A stretch of DNA of 64,000 bases from positions 310,001-374,000 of the forward strand of contig CAKOGP040001814.1 of NCBI GenBank assembly GCA_933822405.4. The letters run 5' to 3'. The notes beneath the pieces are model-generated. The model made no database searches and had not been told where the DNA came from. It was given only the letters and a program-made list of their open reading frames with translations. The stretch is from Cylindrotheca closterium (lineage: Eukaryota > Bacillariophyta > Bacillariophyceae > Bacillariales > Bacillariaceae). Shown here piece by piece: positions 33,481-43,641 of the stretch (its first letter is position 1; each line of letters begins with the position of its first letter). The position numbers were made by a program, and so were the translations under genes.

Positions 33481-34364
33481 TGAGGGGTAATCGATATACT
33501 ACTCACAGTGCTTCCAGGATGGATAGATGAGTGGTGCTACAGCAGGTGATTTTTTTTGGAGGTGCGTGTATGATTCACAGTTCTGAGCTTGCAGAATCGC
33601 GGGATTGCGATTCTGGACGGTGGGAGTTGTGGCATCACTTATGACCTTTTGCCCAACGAGATTGTGTTTTCAGTTTCATTTAAATCAGCGACCAACTCAT
33701 TGGGCCTCCTACGTTTCCTTGGAAAACATTTTATAGGGGAAAAAGGTGGCCGTCGTTTGGCGCGTTTATTCAATCAAATTTGAAGCGTATATTTCCTACT
33801 GAACAAAAGTATTTCTAAAAAAATTCTTGTGACAGAAACTGACCATGAGAGCTGTAGCCGCTATTTGTTTTTAATGCCGAAACTTTTCGATAAAAGCGCC
33901 GAGGACCTTCACCGCCGTCTCGGTCGAAGGCCAACAGTCGGTGCTAAACATACTTGCACTGTATTTTAAAATATATCACTGGTAGTAAAATTGACCTCGG
34001 GAACCCACTTTTATTATTTTTTTAAAAATTACCTTACTTTGTAATGGCTATGGCGGACGAGACAATTCTCAGTGTCAGTAAATTCGAATAGACCCCATCA
34101 CTATGGTAACAATGATAACGGTAGATCATAAAAGGATAAACATACTGTACAGTTTTGATTGGCAATGCGCTTTTCAGCTTATCGATACATCGGTCGACAG
34201 CAAGACGAAAGTGCCGTCTGGACCTATGTGCGTGCCACCGGATCATAAAAAAACATTGCTTTTTGTTGTGCTGGCCAAAACTTCCACCTGTATACTTCTA
34301 TTTGGTGTCTACCCACAGCATATACTTTATTGTTCCTCTGAGAAGCAGACGTTGACAAGCAACC
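33481..34364. other. divergent intergenic region
   Basis: Between the starts of the large stalked protein (minus) and MYND gene 1 (plus). A/T-rich, no gene seen; expected to carry both promoters. Confidence 0.4.
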
Positions 34365-36338
34365 ATGGCGCATCGAAAAATCAACTGGGAAGAAGTGAAG
34401 AAAATGTCAGCGCTGGAAAGCAACCATGATTTCACCAACAAGCTCAGGACCCTCTCGTTGGTAGATCAACAAACCGAAATTCGTTCGTTGCTGCGATCCT
34501 TTGGGACCGATATTGAAAAAAATGACTCGGATCCGTTTGGGAATGGCGATCAATCCGCGATTCCCACCCTCGAAGGACGAACCCGAGCCAGAGAACTCTT
34601 TTCGATCGGAGGCGATCTACCAGCAGCGACTTTTTCGAAATCATTTTCACCGTTTGCTTTGGCATGTCTCGCTGGAGAGCCAGCGCCAGTCAAGACAATG
34701 ATTGAGGATGTTTGCAGTAAATTGAAACAACCTTACTCTCGACAAAACAAGCTGAAGGAGTTATTGGATGGTCGGGAGACAGCCATGCGTCATTCACCAT
34801 TGTTGTTATTGTGGTCGGCAGGGAAGATGATGATGGGGATCAATAAGAGCAAGTATGTCACAATTTCGAAATTGCTATTGCGAGCCGGGGCCAGCCCAGA
34901 CTGCCAGGATGTTGTAGGCAAGACCGTGGTACATTATGGAGCGGGGATGATGGCAACCGACATTACCTTGGAAATTGTTGACGTGTGCATTGAAGCAGCT
35001 AAAACTTCGCACATGTGTGGAAGAGATGTAGTTCTGAAGGGATTACACAGTGCTGAACTAAATGGAAAGACTGGAGTAGCTGGTGGCTTTGATGCTGACT
35101 CTGGAAGACGTAGCGTCTACATTCGAGATTTAGACCGGGAGGTTTGGGTGAAGGTAGAAAATATCGAGTTGATTGATGACACGACGAAATTAGATCTATT
35201 ACATGGGAAGCGAATTGTACTGGCTGGTTTGAAAAACGAAGCCATGAACGGAAAGAAAGGCATCGTCGGTGCTTTCGATAGTGATGCAGGACGCCACGGA
35301 GTCTACATTCCCGAGATGAGGAAGGAAGTATGGATCAAAAAGGAAAACATTAGTGTTCCAGTGGATGAACCAGCTTTGAACCTGTCAGGGAAGAATGTCG
35401 TACTATCCGGGCTGAAAACGGCAAGCTTAAACGGAAAGAAAGGTATCGCAGGTCAATTTGATTCTAGCTCGCGGCGACTGAGTGTATTTATTCCGGAAAA
35501 GAAGAAGGAAGTCTGTGTCAAGATCGAAAACATTAGCATTGATGATTCTGCAAAGAAGCTGCTGTCAGATGTACAAGATCGGCTTGGTAGCGTTTCACTA
35601 CACGAAGTTGTAATGAACGACAGGGAGGACTGTGCCAAGCTTCTACTCGAAAAACACAATACAAGCATTCATACCAAGGATTACGATGGAAGCGGCCCAT
35701 TACAAATGATTGTCAGTGTTGGAGCCGCTATGAATACCAAGGTTGGCAGAATTATTTCATCCGTCACTCGAAAGGAGGCTAAGATGGCTCATAGTGCCAA
35801 GAAGGCAGTCCTCAACTCCTACTGTGCCAACTGCAACAAGTCTCTTGGTACCGATGGTGGAATGAAATGTTCCAAGTGCAAGGTCACACTCTACTGTGGA
35901 AGAGATTGTCAGGTAAAGCACTGGAAGGAAGGGGGGCATAAACAAGAATGCAAGCTTCTTGCCGCTAAAAAAGAAGGTGTCCAGCTGTCTCGTGACTATA
36001 TTCAACACCATGCCAACATGGAACTGGCCGCCAGGATATATGGACCGCAATTTAGGGACAGCTTTCGGATCCCGCAAGGTGTGAAACCGGGAGAAAAATT
36101 CGTCATCAAGGTCCAAGCCAATGACGAAGATATGCCACTGATGATCTATGATGAAACTCGAACTTGCCAGCTTTGTTACTTGCCAAACGGGCCTGGGCAT
36201 TCAGAGATGTGGAGGGAAGCAAAAAACGAACCAGCATGGGGTGGTCGCAAGACATACATGAAGGCATCATGGACGGATGACGATAAATGCATTGTTTATC
36301 CTGGCACAGCCGGTATCAAAAATAAGTATGCTTGGTAG
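34365..36338 (+). CDS. ankyrin / MYND-finger protein, copy 1
   Basis: 657 residues, single exon, ATG in a good context (ACCATGG). Order: an N-terminal helical region, an ankyrin-type stretch (KLLLRAGASPDCQDVVGKT, about 165-200), three ~50-residue SH3-like repeats (about 220, 281 and 342; core GLKxxxMNGKKGIxGxFD...GRxxVYIPE), a second ankyrin-type stretch (SLHEVVMNDREDCAKLLLE), a MYND zinc finger (486-528, CANCNK...CSKCK...YCGRDCQ...HKQEC) and a C-terminal domain ending GIKNKYAW. MYND fingers bind short Pro-containing peptides; ankyrin repeats also bind proteins. A scaffold or regulatory role is likely, partner unknown. Paralogues follow at 37238 and 40357. Confidence 0.85.
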   Translation: MAHRKINWEEVKKMSALESNHDFTNKLRTLSLVDQQTEIRSLLRSFGTDIEKNDSDPFGNGDQSAIPTLEGRTRARELFSIGGDLPAATFSKSFSPFALACLAGEPAPVKTMIEDVCSKLKQPYSRQNKLKELLDGRETAMRHSPLLLLWSAGKMMMGINKSKYVTISKLLLRAGASPDCQDVVGKTVVHYGAGMMATDITLEIVDVCIEAAKTSHMCGRDVVLKGLHSAELNGKTGVAGGFDADSGRRSVYIRDLDREVWVKVENIELIDDTTKLDLLHGKRIVLAGLKNEAMNGKKGIVGAFDSDAGRHGVYIPEMRKEVWIKKENISVPVDEPALNLSGKNVVLSGLKTASLNGKKGIAGQFDSSSRRLSVFIPEKKKEVCVKIENISIDDSAKKLLSDVQDRLGSVSLHEVVMNDREDCAKLLLEKHNTSIHTKDYDGSGPLQMIVSVGAAMNTKVGRIISSVTRKEAKMAHSAKKAVLNSYCANCNKSLGTDGGMKCSKCKVTLYCGRDCQVKHWKEGGHKQECKLLAAKKEGVQLSRDYIQHHANMELAARIYGPQFRDSFRIPQGVKPGEKFVIKVQANDEDMPLMIYDETRTCQLCYLPNGPGHSEMWREAKNEPAWGGRKTYMKASWTDDDKCIVYPGTAGIKNKYAW

Positions 36339-37237
36339 GCGATTACGCGAAATGGAGGCATGCATCGGGGGTGGTATATTGACAAGCAGCATTTTGAAAA
36401 TGAAGAGTATTGGATTTATATCTTGATATTTATGTTCTCTGTTGGTTTCATCCTCCCATCACAATAACCAATGACGATACACTTTAGAAAAGCACCAACC
36501 ATGGCCAAGTCTTGGGTGGCAAGGATGTCATAGACGCAGCCCTAGATAGAAAGAGGATCAGTCAAACTGATACATTCTTGCTCGGCTTGCTCGACAGGAT
36601 GGAAGATTCATTCTTCCAAACGACGACGGCAGGCTCCACGGGGATCTTCTGGCTGGACACCGGGCTCAGGTAACTAAGGCTTGGATCTGTCGCGGGCAAA
36701 AGTCTTAACGCAAAAATATTCCCTGTAGACTTGGGCAATGATGCCCCATTGATTATTATTTGGAACTATACGTGACTGGCTATACTAATATAGCCAATGT
36801 GGCTCATTTTTTTGGAAATATGATAGCTAATTGGTAGGAACAACGAATTCAAAAGGACGAGGTTGCGGTATACGAGCCGGGCAGGAAGAAGAGGAAAATG
36901 AAGAAATATGCTTGTCAGCAATAAATATCTATTTCTGCAGTGACAGCTGCTCGGTACCATAGTGACTTTCCTACAGCAGCTACAGTACAGTACAAGTAAT
37001 AGGAGTTTTGCCATGACAATAAAATAAGGGTAGCAGAGAGACGTCTCGCGCGAAGGCATCACGCACTGTGGTTTATCCCATCGCATCGCATATATTTTAT
37101 AATTGCATTATCCATCGTCCTGTTACGTGTCATTTTACATTGGGTTGCATCCTCCATTTCCACTCACTGGAACGCGGTTCCAATTTCTATTTGTTCCTGC
37201 ATATCTTCCACCATTAGAAGCCTACGGTAGCATAGAT
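36339..37237. other. intergenic with a short coding-like fragment
   Basis: At about 36500-36672 one plus frame reads ALDRKRISQTDTFLLGLLD and continues to DTGLR, ending at a donor-like AGGTAACT. No family is recognised and no start is present. The rest shows nothing; the 3' part should hold the promoter of MYND gene 2. Confidence 0.35.
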
Positions 37238-39025
37238 ATGGACATACGGGATCTCCACAACATACCATATGATAGGCACGCGGAATACAAGCTGGAAAAT
37301 AAGTTGGAAAGCCTTGATCTTAACGGCCAGAGATCCGAGATACGATCCCTCCTGATCTCGGTTGGCACAGATCTAAATCTGGCAGCTGACGAACCATATG
37401 GAAATGCTGACCAGTCCATCATTGTTGATTCCAAGGACCGTGATCGTGCTCGAGAGCTCTTTGCCATTGGCGCTGACATTCCTGCGACGGGAAACGCTTC
37501 TGCTTTTTCGTCCTTTGCCATGAATTGTATGCAAGGTAACTTTGCACTTGTTCGATCTTGTCTGGAACAGATTTGTGATGGTCTGCCACAACCGTTGAGC
37601 AAACAAGAGCGTCTCAGGAATGTGTTGGAATCTCGAGAAACATCCCTTCGATTAAGTCCATTGCTGCTGATGGTGTCAGCAGCGAAGCATTTCCCTGAAG
37701 CCGAACAGTCCAAAGCTGCTAAACTTTTGCTGCGTTATGGAGCAAGTCCAGATGCAAAAGATGTTTTGGGCAAGACGGTGGTTCATTACGGAGCTGGAGC
37801 CATGGCAACTCGTATGACGATGGAAATTGCTGGCATGTGTATTAAAGCGGCCGAAAGCTCAGACATGTACGGCAAAAGTGCCAAACTAGAAGCCTTACAA
37901 AATGCGGCCATGAATGGAAAGATAGGAGTGGTCGGTGGATTCGACGTGGATTCGGGGCGACGGGGGATCTACATTCCTGAATTGAAGAAGGAATTATGGG
38001 TGAAGCCAAACAATCTTCGTATCACCACAAAAGCAGTCGAGCCGGATCCAACGTCAAACCTCAGTGGAAGAGAGGCTGTGCTGGAGGGGTTGAAGGATGA
38101 TAAAATGAATGGAAAAGAGGGAATTCTCGGCAAGTATGACCCCAAACAACAACGTCGGTCGATGTATATTCCTGAATTGAAGAAACAGGTGTTGGCAAAG
38201 CCAGTGAACATTCGGCTTTCCAAAAACAAGCCAAAGCTTACCGATGTAAAAGACCGATTTGGTGGCGTCTCCCTTCACGAAGTCATGATGGGCAATCGGG
38301 TCGATGTCGCAGAGTTTCTTTTAGAAACCCACGGGACAAGTATCCATACAAAGGACGTGGATGGGATATCGCCCATGACGATGACTATGGGTGGAGGAAT
38401 GATGTTGAGCACCCAAGTGGGCAAAATGATATCGATAATTGCTAGAGCCGAGGCTGCCGCCGGCCGCAAGGAGGCCAAGAAGACCAAAAGTAACGAAAAG
38501 GATTCCGGCAACCATTGTGCGAGCTGTCACAAGCCCTTGGGCACAGGTGGCATGTCCTGCTCCAAATGTACCATCACGTACTATTGCGGCCGTGACTGTC
38601 AACTAAAGCATTGGAAAGAGGGCGGTCACAAGCAAGAATGCAAAAAGATTGCTGCCCAAAAGTTTGGTGTGAAGCTTTCTGCCAATCATTGTGAGACTCA
38701 AATTTCATCGGTGGTGTCATTCAACACACGTCAAACTAGCAAAGATAGTTTTCGCAAACCGCGAGGCGTCTTGTTTGATGAAAAGTTTGTCGTCAAGGTT
38801 CAATGTAACAGCAAACTTTCCCCAATGATGATTTATGATGAGAGTCGACAATGTCAGTTTGGCTACAAGCCAACAGGACCGGGATTCTCAGAGGTGTTTG
38901 AAACAGTCCAAAACGAGCCAACCTGGGAAGGACGAAAGACATTCATGAAGGCATCCTTCAACAAGGCTGGAGAATGTACCATGTATCCAGCTACTGCAGG
39001 TGTCAAGAACAAGTATTCCTGGTAG
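37238..39025 (+). CDS. ankyrin / MYND-finger protein, copy 2
   Basis: 595 residues from ATG 37238 (MDIRDLHNIPYD). An upstream in-frame ATG at 37103 adds a leader not shared with copy 3 and is less likely. Order as in copy 1, but with two SH3-like repeats (core AAMNGKIGVVGGFD and DKMNGKEGILGKYD) instead of three; ankyrin-type LLLRYGASPDAKDVLGKT and SLHEVMMGNRVDVAEFLLE; MYND finger at about 426-467 (CASCHK...CSKCT...YCGRDCQ...HKQEC); C-terminal domain ending GVKNKYSW. Intact. It is the plus-strand half of duplicated block A, whose minus-strand arrestin-like partner is broken. Confidence 0.85.
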   Translation: MDIRDLHNIPYDRHAEYKLENKLESLDLNGQRSEIRSLLISVGTDLNLAADEPYGNADQSIIVDSKDRDRARELFAIGADIPATGNASAFSSFAMNCMQGNFALVRSCLEQICDGLPQPLSKQERLRNVLESRETSLRLSPLLLMVSAAKHFPEAEQSKAAKLLLRYGASPDAKDVLGKTVVHYGAGAMATRMTMEIAGMCIKAAESSDMYGKSAKLEALQNAAMNGKIGVVGGFDVDSGRRGIYIPELKKELWVKPNNLRITTKAVEPDPTSNLSGREAVLEGLKDDKMNGKEGILGKYDPKQQRRSMYIPELKKQVLAKPVNIRLSKNKPKLTDVKDRFGGVSLHEVMMGNRVDVAEFLLETHGTSIHTKDVDGISPMTMTMGGGMMLSTQVGKMISIIARAEAAAGRKEAKKTKSNEKDSGNHCASCHKPLGTGGMSCSKCTITYYCGRDCQLKHWKEGGHKQECKKIAAQKFGVKLSANHCETQISSVVSFNTRQTSKDSFRKPRGVLFDEKFVVKVQCNSKLSPMMIYDESRQCQFGYKPTGPGFSEVFETVQNEPTWEGRKTFMKASFNKAGECTMYPATAGVKNKYSW

Positions 39026-39410
39026 AAAATGGTATGTTGGCTAGAACGAGATGCCCGTCATCATCAGCACCATCATCAGCAATGTGAATAAGTATGCCGA
39101 CATAATAATGGTTCGACTTGGTGTCATGCTGTGTTATTTTCTTGAGTATGGGGAGTACGTGATGCGCACCAATCAATCATCGCAACATTTGAAAGATATA
39201 TACTGGTTGCCACAGACAAACCAAAACCCTGCTGACGAGCGGATGTTGATTTCACTTCTTATCCAAAAGCATATACGCCATCTCATTTCAAAAGGAGTAA
39301 TAAAAAGGAGTCACTATTATTAGTAGTATTATCATCATCATTGTCAATGTAACACATGATACTGACACACTTTCAATTGGAATCGACGACAGAGACAATA
39401 ACAATAACCC

Positions 39411-40131
39411 TATTATTCGAACATGGGCGGTGCCGATGGTTCCACCGAGATTGCCCTTGTCATTGGTCTTTCCACCAATTATTGTGCCGTCTAGGTATTC
39501 CGATCGTGTGGCGACGTTTTGACTTGTGTTGCTAGTGCCAGTATGGCGGTTGCGAATACTGGAGTAGCATCAGTGTTATTATTAGCAGTGTCGACAGACG
39601 AGAGATCCGACGGTTTCGATGGAGCCATCATGGTAACAGTGGTGTCTTCACCGGACTTATCATTTGAAAAGCTCTTGAAAAGTTGTATCATTGCTGGCGA
39701 TTCATTCAGGATTGCTGTTGCAGCATCCAAATCCATTGGAAACGAGCACCACACTGAGCAAGTGCTGAATGGATATGACCTTCCCTCGATAGGTATTATT
39801 GGAATTCTCTAGAATTGCGTGCGTGGAAGGTGTGATAGTCTTGCGATGAATTTGAGTCAGTATTGGAACGGTGCTTCGGTTGGATGGACTTGGACCATGT
39901 CATTCTGTTTGACAATTGTCTTGTCGACAGAGGACTTTGATAACACGTTTCCCTTTTGCAAAACAATAGCGTCCATTGACGGGAATGTTATCTTCAGGAT
40001 GTTGGACCGAACTACAGTATCCGCAGGCTCCACTGTGGTGGACCATACAGAGATTGTCTTCTTGCCATTTGGATGTCCCTGGAATATTCCACCACCTCCT
40101 GGCTGAACCAAAGTAGCGATCAGCTCGTATG
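39411..40131 (-). pseudogene. truncated copy of the arrestin-like gene
   Basis: It matches the intact gene at 42334-43641 at both ends. The 3' part has GGCGGTGCCGATGGTTCCACC at the stop end and frames such as QLFKSFSNDKSGEDTT; the middle part has YELIATLVQPGGGGIFQG. About 220-240 bp of the intact gene is missing near 39870, the N-terminal ~120 codons are gone (match stops near 40131), and frames are broken by small indels. It lies antisense and 3' of MYND copy 2, as the intact gene lies relative to MYND copy 3. Confidence 0.85.
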
Positions 40132-40356
40132 CCACTGCTCAATCTGTATTTCTTCCTTCACATCTTCTTACACCAAATGCTACCGAGGAGCTCACCTTGG
40201 GGTTTGATACGAGTACAGTATTAGGTAATAGGTATTCATAGATGCGATGAAAAGTAAAGCATGAATGGACTCGTCCGACTACGTCGATACTTTGACATTC
40301 TACCGTATCTTATTCGGGATATAACATATAACATCTGCAACATTCAATCTGACATT

Positions 40357-42103
40357 ATGGACACAGAACTTGAAAAAAAGTTGTTAAGCCTCGACATCAA
40401 TGGCCAGAGAGCCGAAATACGATCCCTCCTGTTATCGGTTGAGACAGATCTTGACCTGGCTGCTGACGAACCATATGGAAATGCTGATCAATCCATCATT
40501 CTGAAATCCAAGGATCGTGATCTTTGTCGAGATCTCTTTGCCATTGGCGGTGATGTTAATGCGACTGGAAATGCTTATGCTTTTTCGTCCTTTGGCCTGA
40601 ATTGTATGGCAGGTGAATTTTTGTATGTTCAATATTGGCTGGAGGAGATTTGTGACGGGGTGACACAGCCGTTGAGCAGATCGGGACGTCTCAGGAAGGT
40701 GTTGGAATCTCGAGAAACATCCCTTCGATTAAGCCCCTTGCTCTTGATGGTGTCAGCAGGGAAGACTTTTCCTAAACAGCAACAGCTCCGAGTTGCTAAA
40801 CTTTTGCTCCGTTATGGAGCAAGTCCAGATGCCAAAGATGTCTTGGGCAAGACTGTGGTTCACTACGGAGCCGGAGCTCTTGCAACTCCCATGAGCATGG
40901 AAATTGCTGACATGTGTATAAAAGCGGCCGAAAGCTCAGACAGGTATGGTAAAAGTGCCAAACTAGAAGGTTTAGAAGACGCTGCCATGAATGGAAAGAA
41001 AGGGTGGGTTGGCGGTTTCGACGTGGATTCGGGACGACGGGGGATCTACATTCCTGAATTGAAGAAGGAAATATGGGTGAAGCCAAGCAATCTTCGGATC
41101 ACCACTAAAACAGTCGAGCCGGATCCAACGTCAAACCTCAGTGGAAAAGAGGCCGTGCTGGAGGGACTGAAGGATGATAAAATGAATGGAAAGGAAGGAA
41201 TTCTCGGCAAATATGATCCCGAACAAGAACGCAGATCCATATTTATTACTGAATTGAAGAAACAGGTGTGGGCAAAGCCCGTGAACATTCGGCTTTCCAA
41301 AAACAAGCCAAAGCTTACCGATGTAAAAGACCGATTTGGGGGTGTTTCCCTTCACGAAGTCGTGATGGGCAATCGGGTCGATGTCGCAGAGTTTCTCTTG
41401 CAAACCCACGGGACAAGTATCCACACAAAGGATGCGGATGGGATATCGCCCATGACGATGACTATGGGTGATAGAATATTGTGGAGAACCCAGGTGGGCA
41501 AAATGATATCGATAATTGCCAGGGCCGAGGCTGCCGCAGGGCGCATGGAGGCCAAGAAGACTAAGAAGTAACGAAAAGGATTCCGGCAACCATTGTGCGA
41601 GCTGTCACAAGCCCTTGGGCACAGGTGGCATGTCGTGCTCCAAATGTACCATCACCTACTATTGCGGCCGTGACTGTCAAAGAAAGGATTGGAAAGAGGG
41701 CGGTCACAAGCAAGAGTGCAAAAAGATTGCTGCTCAAAAGTTTGGTGTAAAGCTGTGTTCCAAGCATTGTGACGAACCCATTTCAACGATGATCTCATTG
41801 AATACACGACAAACTATCCAAGACAGTTTCCGCAAACCAGAAGGCGTCTTGTTTGATGAAAAGTTTGTTGTCAAGGTTCAATGTAACAGCAAACTTCCCC
41901 CAATGATGATTTATGATGAGAGTCGACAATGTCAGTTTGGCTACAAGCCAACAGGACCGGGATTCTCAGAGGTCTTTGAAACAGTCCAAAACGAGCCAGC
42001 CTGGGAAGGACGAAAGACATTCATGAAGGCATCCTTCAACAACGCTGGAGAATGTATCATGTATCCAGCTACTGCAGGTGTCAAGAACAAGTATTCGTGG
42101 TAA
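40357..42103 (+). pseudogene. ankyrin / MYND-finger protein, copy 3 (frameshifted)
   Basis: Closely similar to copy 2 from ATG 40357 (MDTELEKKLLSLDI) through both SH3-like repeats and the second ankyrin stretch. At 41566-41572 the sequence ACTAAGAAGTAACG replaces ACCAAAAGTAACG of copy 2: one added base puts a TAA in frame (stop 41571) just before the zinc finger. The downstream frame then continues with an intact MYND finger and the C-terminal domain to GVKNKYSW (stop 42103). As it stands the product would be a ~404-residue protein without the finger. It could be a young pseudogene, a functional truncated form, or an assembly indel. Confidence 0.75.
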
Positions 42104-42333
42104 GAAAAATATGAACGTTCGCCACTGCGCTCGTTGCGGCGGTGGTGGAAACGTACTACAGTGCATTCAAGCTAGTTCTTACAGAAATATTATCAGGATA
42201 CATAGATTGCCTCAAAATGAATATAACGAGGAGCCATTATTATTATTATTGTTAGTGTAACATATAATACTGTTGTAGGACTATGATACACACCTTTTCA
42301 ATTGCAAGTCACCATAAATGACAAATAATCCTA

Positions 42334-43641
42334 CTACTTGAACATGGGCGGTGCCGATGGTTCCACCAACATTGCCTCCGCCATTGGAATTTCCACCACT
42401 TGTGCCGTTTGCGCATTCCAATCGGATGGCAAAGTTTGGACTTCTGTTGCTGGTGCCAGTTCGGCGGTTGCAAATACCGGAGCAGCGTCAGCAGTATTAT
42501 TATTGGTACTGTCGAATGACAAGATATCCTGTTGGGCTGATGTTGCCACCATGGCAGGAGTATGTTCACTGGTCTTGTTATCGCCATTCGAAAAGCTCTT
42601 GAAAAGTTGCATCGTTGTTGCTGATTCAGGATTGCTGTTGCAACATCCATTGGACACGAGTACCACACTGAGTACATGCTGAATGGATACGGCATTTCCT
42701 TGATAGGTATCATTGGCATTCTCTGGAATTCGCAAGTGAAAGGTGTGATAGTCTTGCGATGAGTTTGAGGTAGTATTGGAATTGGTGTTCAGCTGGGCAT
42801 AGGAATGACTACCGCCTGTGCGTCCACCACCAACACCAAAACAACACCACAGACCAGACTTGGGGACCGTGGGTTCCAATTCAGGATATCGGCGAGAATC
42901 GACTTCGAGCTTGTCCAGTATTCTTCTTACTTTCTTTGATCTCGAGTTGCAAGTCCATTGAATGATTTGTTCTAGTTGGATCTTGACAGATTCCACATCC
43001 AAGGAGGAATTGTTTTGACATTTAAATTGAACTTGCACCATGTCATTGTGTTTGACAATTGTCTTGTCGACACAGGACTCCAATAGCATGTTTCCCTTTT
43101 GAAAACAACAGCATCCATTGACGGGAATGTTGTCTTCGGGATGTTGGACCGAACTATCCGCAGGCTCCACTGTGGTGGACCATACAGAGATCGTCTTCTT
43201 GCCATTTGGATGTCCCTGGAATATTCCACCACCTCCTGGCTGAACCAAAGTAGCAATCAGCTCGTATTCCACCTCGCAAGTGGACTCACCATCTCTTGCC
43301 TTCATGGTAGATGGTAAATTGGGAGGCAAATTGAATTGAAACGGATATTCGTATTGCCCGGAAGGAGCTCGCTGATTTACAAATGAATACAATGGATAAT
43401 CCACTTGAAAGAATGTATGACTCGATCGTTCGTAGTGATTGTCTGTATTGGAGTCACTCGTGGAAGTGTGATGAACGACGGCGGACTCTCTACCAAGTAG
43501 TCTCAATTGCAATACTTGAGCCGCAACGCCAGTGCTCTGTCGACTACTAATCGATAAGTAGACTTTGCCATGAAGAGTGCTGCCGGCTGTGTAGCCAGTC
43601 TTGTCTGTCTCGACACCAATGGTGATTGGTGTGTTTCCCAT
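42334..43641 (-). CDS. arrestin-like protein
   Basis: 435 residues, single exon, start MGNTPITIGVETDKTGYTAG. The N-domain pattern is clear (YTAGSTLHGKVYLSI; LRLLGRESAVVH; YPFQFNLPPNLPSTM; YELIATLVQPG), followed by a C-domain (VDKTIVKHNDMVQVQFKCQN; VKIQLEQIIQWTC; HTFHLRIPENAN). Alpha-arrestins of this kind act as adaptors that couple membrane cargo to ubiquitin ligases and endosomal sorting. The C-terminus ends EPSAPPMFK, containing PSAP, the motif by which adaptors can bind the ESCRT-I subunit Tsg101. No PPxY is visible. Convergent with MYND copy 3 (230 bp between stops). A broken duplicate lies at 39411-40131. Confidence 0.8.
   Translation of the reverse strand: MGNTPITIGVETDKTGYTAGSTLHGKVYLSISSRQSTGVAAQVLQLRLLGRESAVVHHTSTSDSNTDNHYERSSHTFFQVDYPLYSFVNQRAPSGQYEYPFQFNLPPNLPSTMKARDGESTCEVEYELIATLVQPGGGGIFQGHPNGKKTISVWSTTVEPADSSVQHPEDNIPVNGCCCFQKGNMLLESCVDKTIVKHNDMVQVQFKCQNNSSLDVESVKIQLEQIIQWTCNSRSKKVRRILDKLEVDSRRYPELEPTVPKSGLWCCFGVGGGRTGGSHSYAQLNTNSNTTSNSSQDYHTFHLRIPENANDTYQGNAVSIQHVLSVVLVSNGCCNSNPESATTMQLFKSFSNGDNKTSEHTPAMVATSAQQDILSFDSTNNNTADAAPVFATAELAPATEVQTLPSDWNAQTAQVVEIPMAEAMLVEPSAPPMFK

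Noticed and set aside
39051..39323. Plus-strand frame after MYND copy 2
   Set aside because: Low-complexity, no domain, and lies in the 3' flank next to the arrestin relic.
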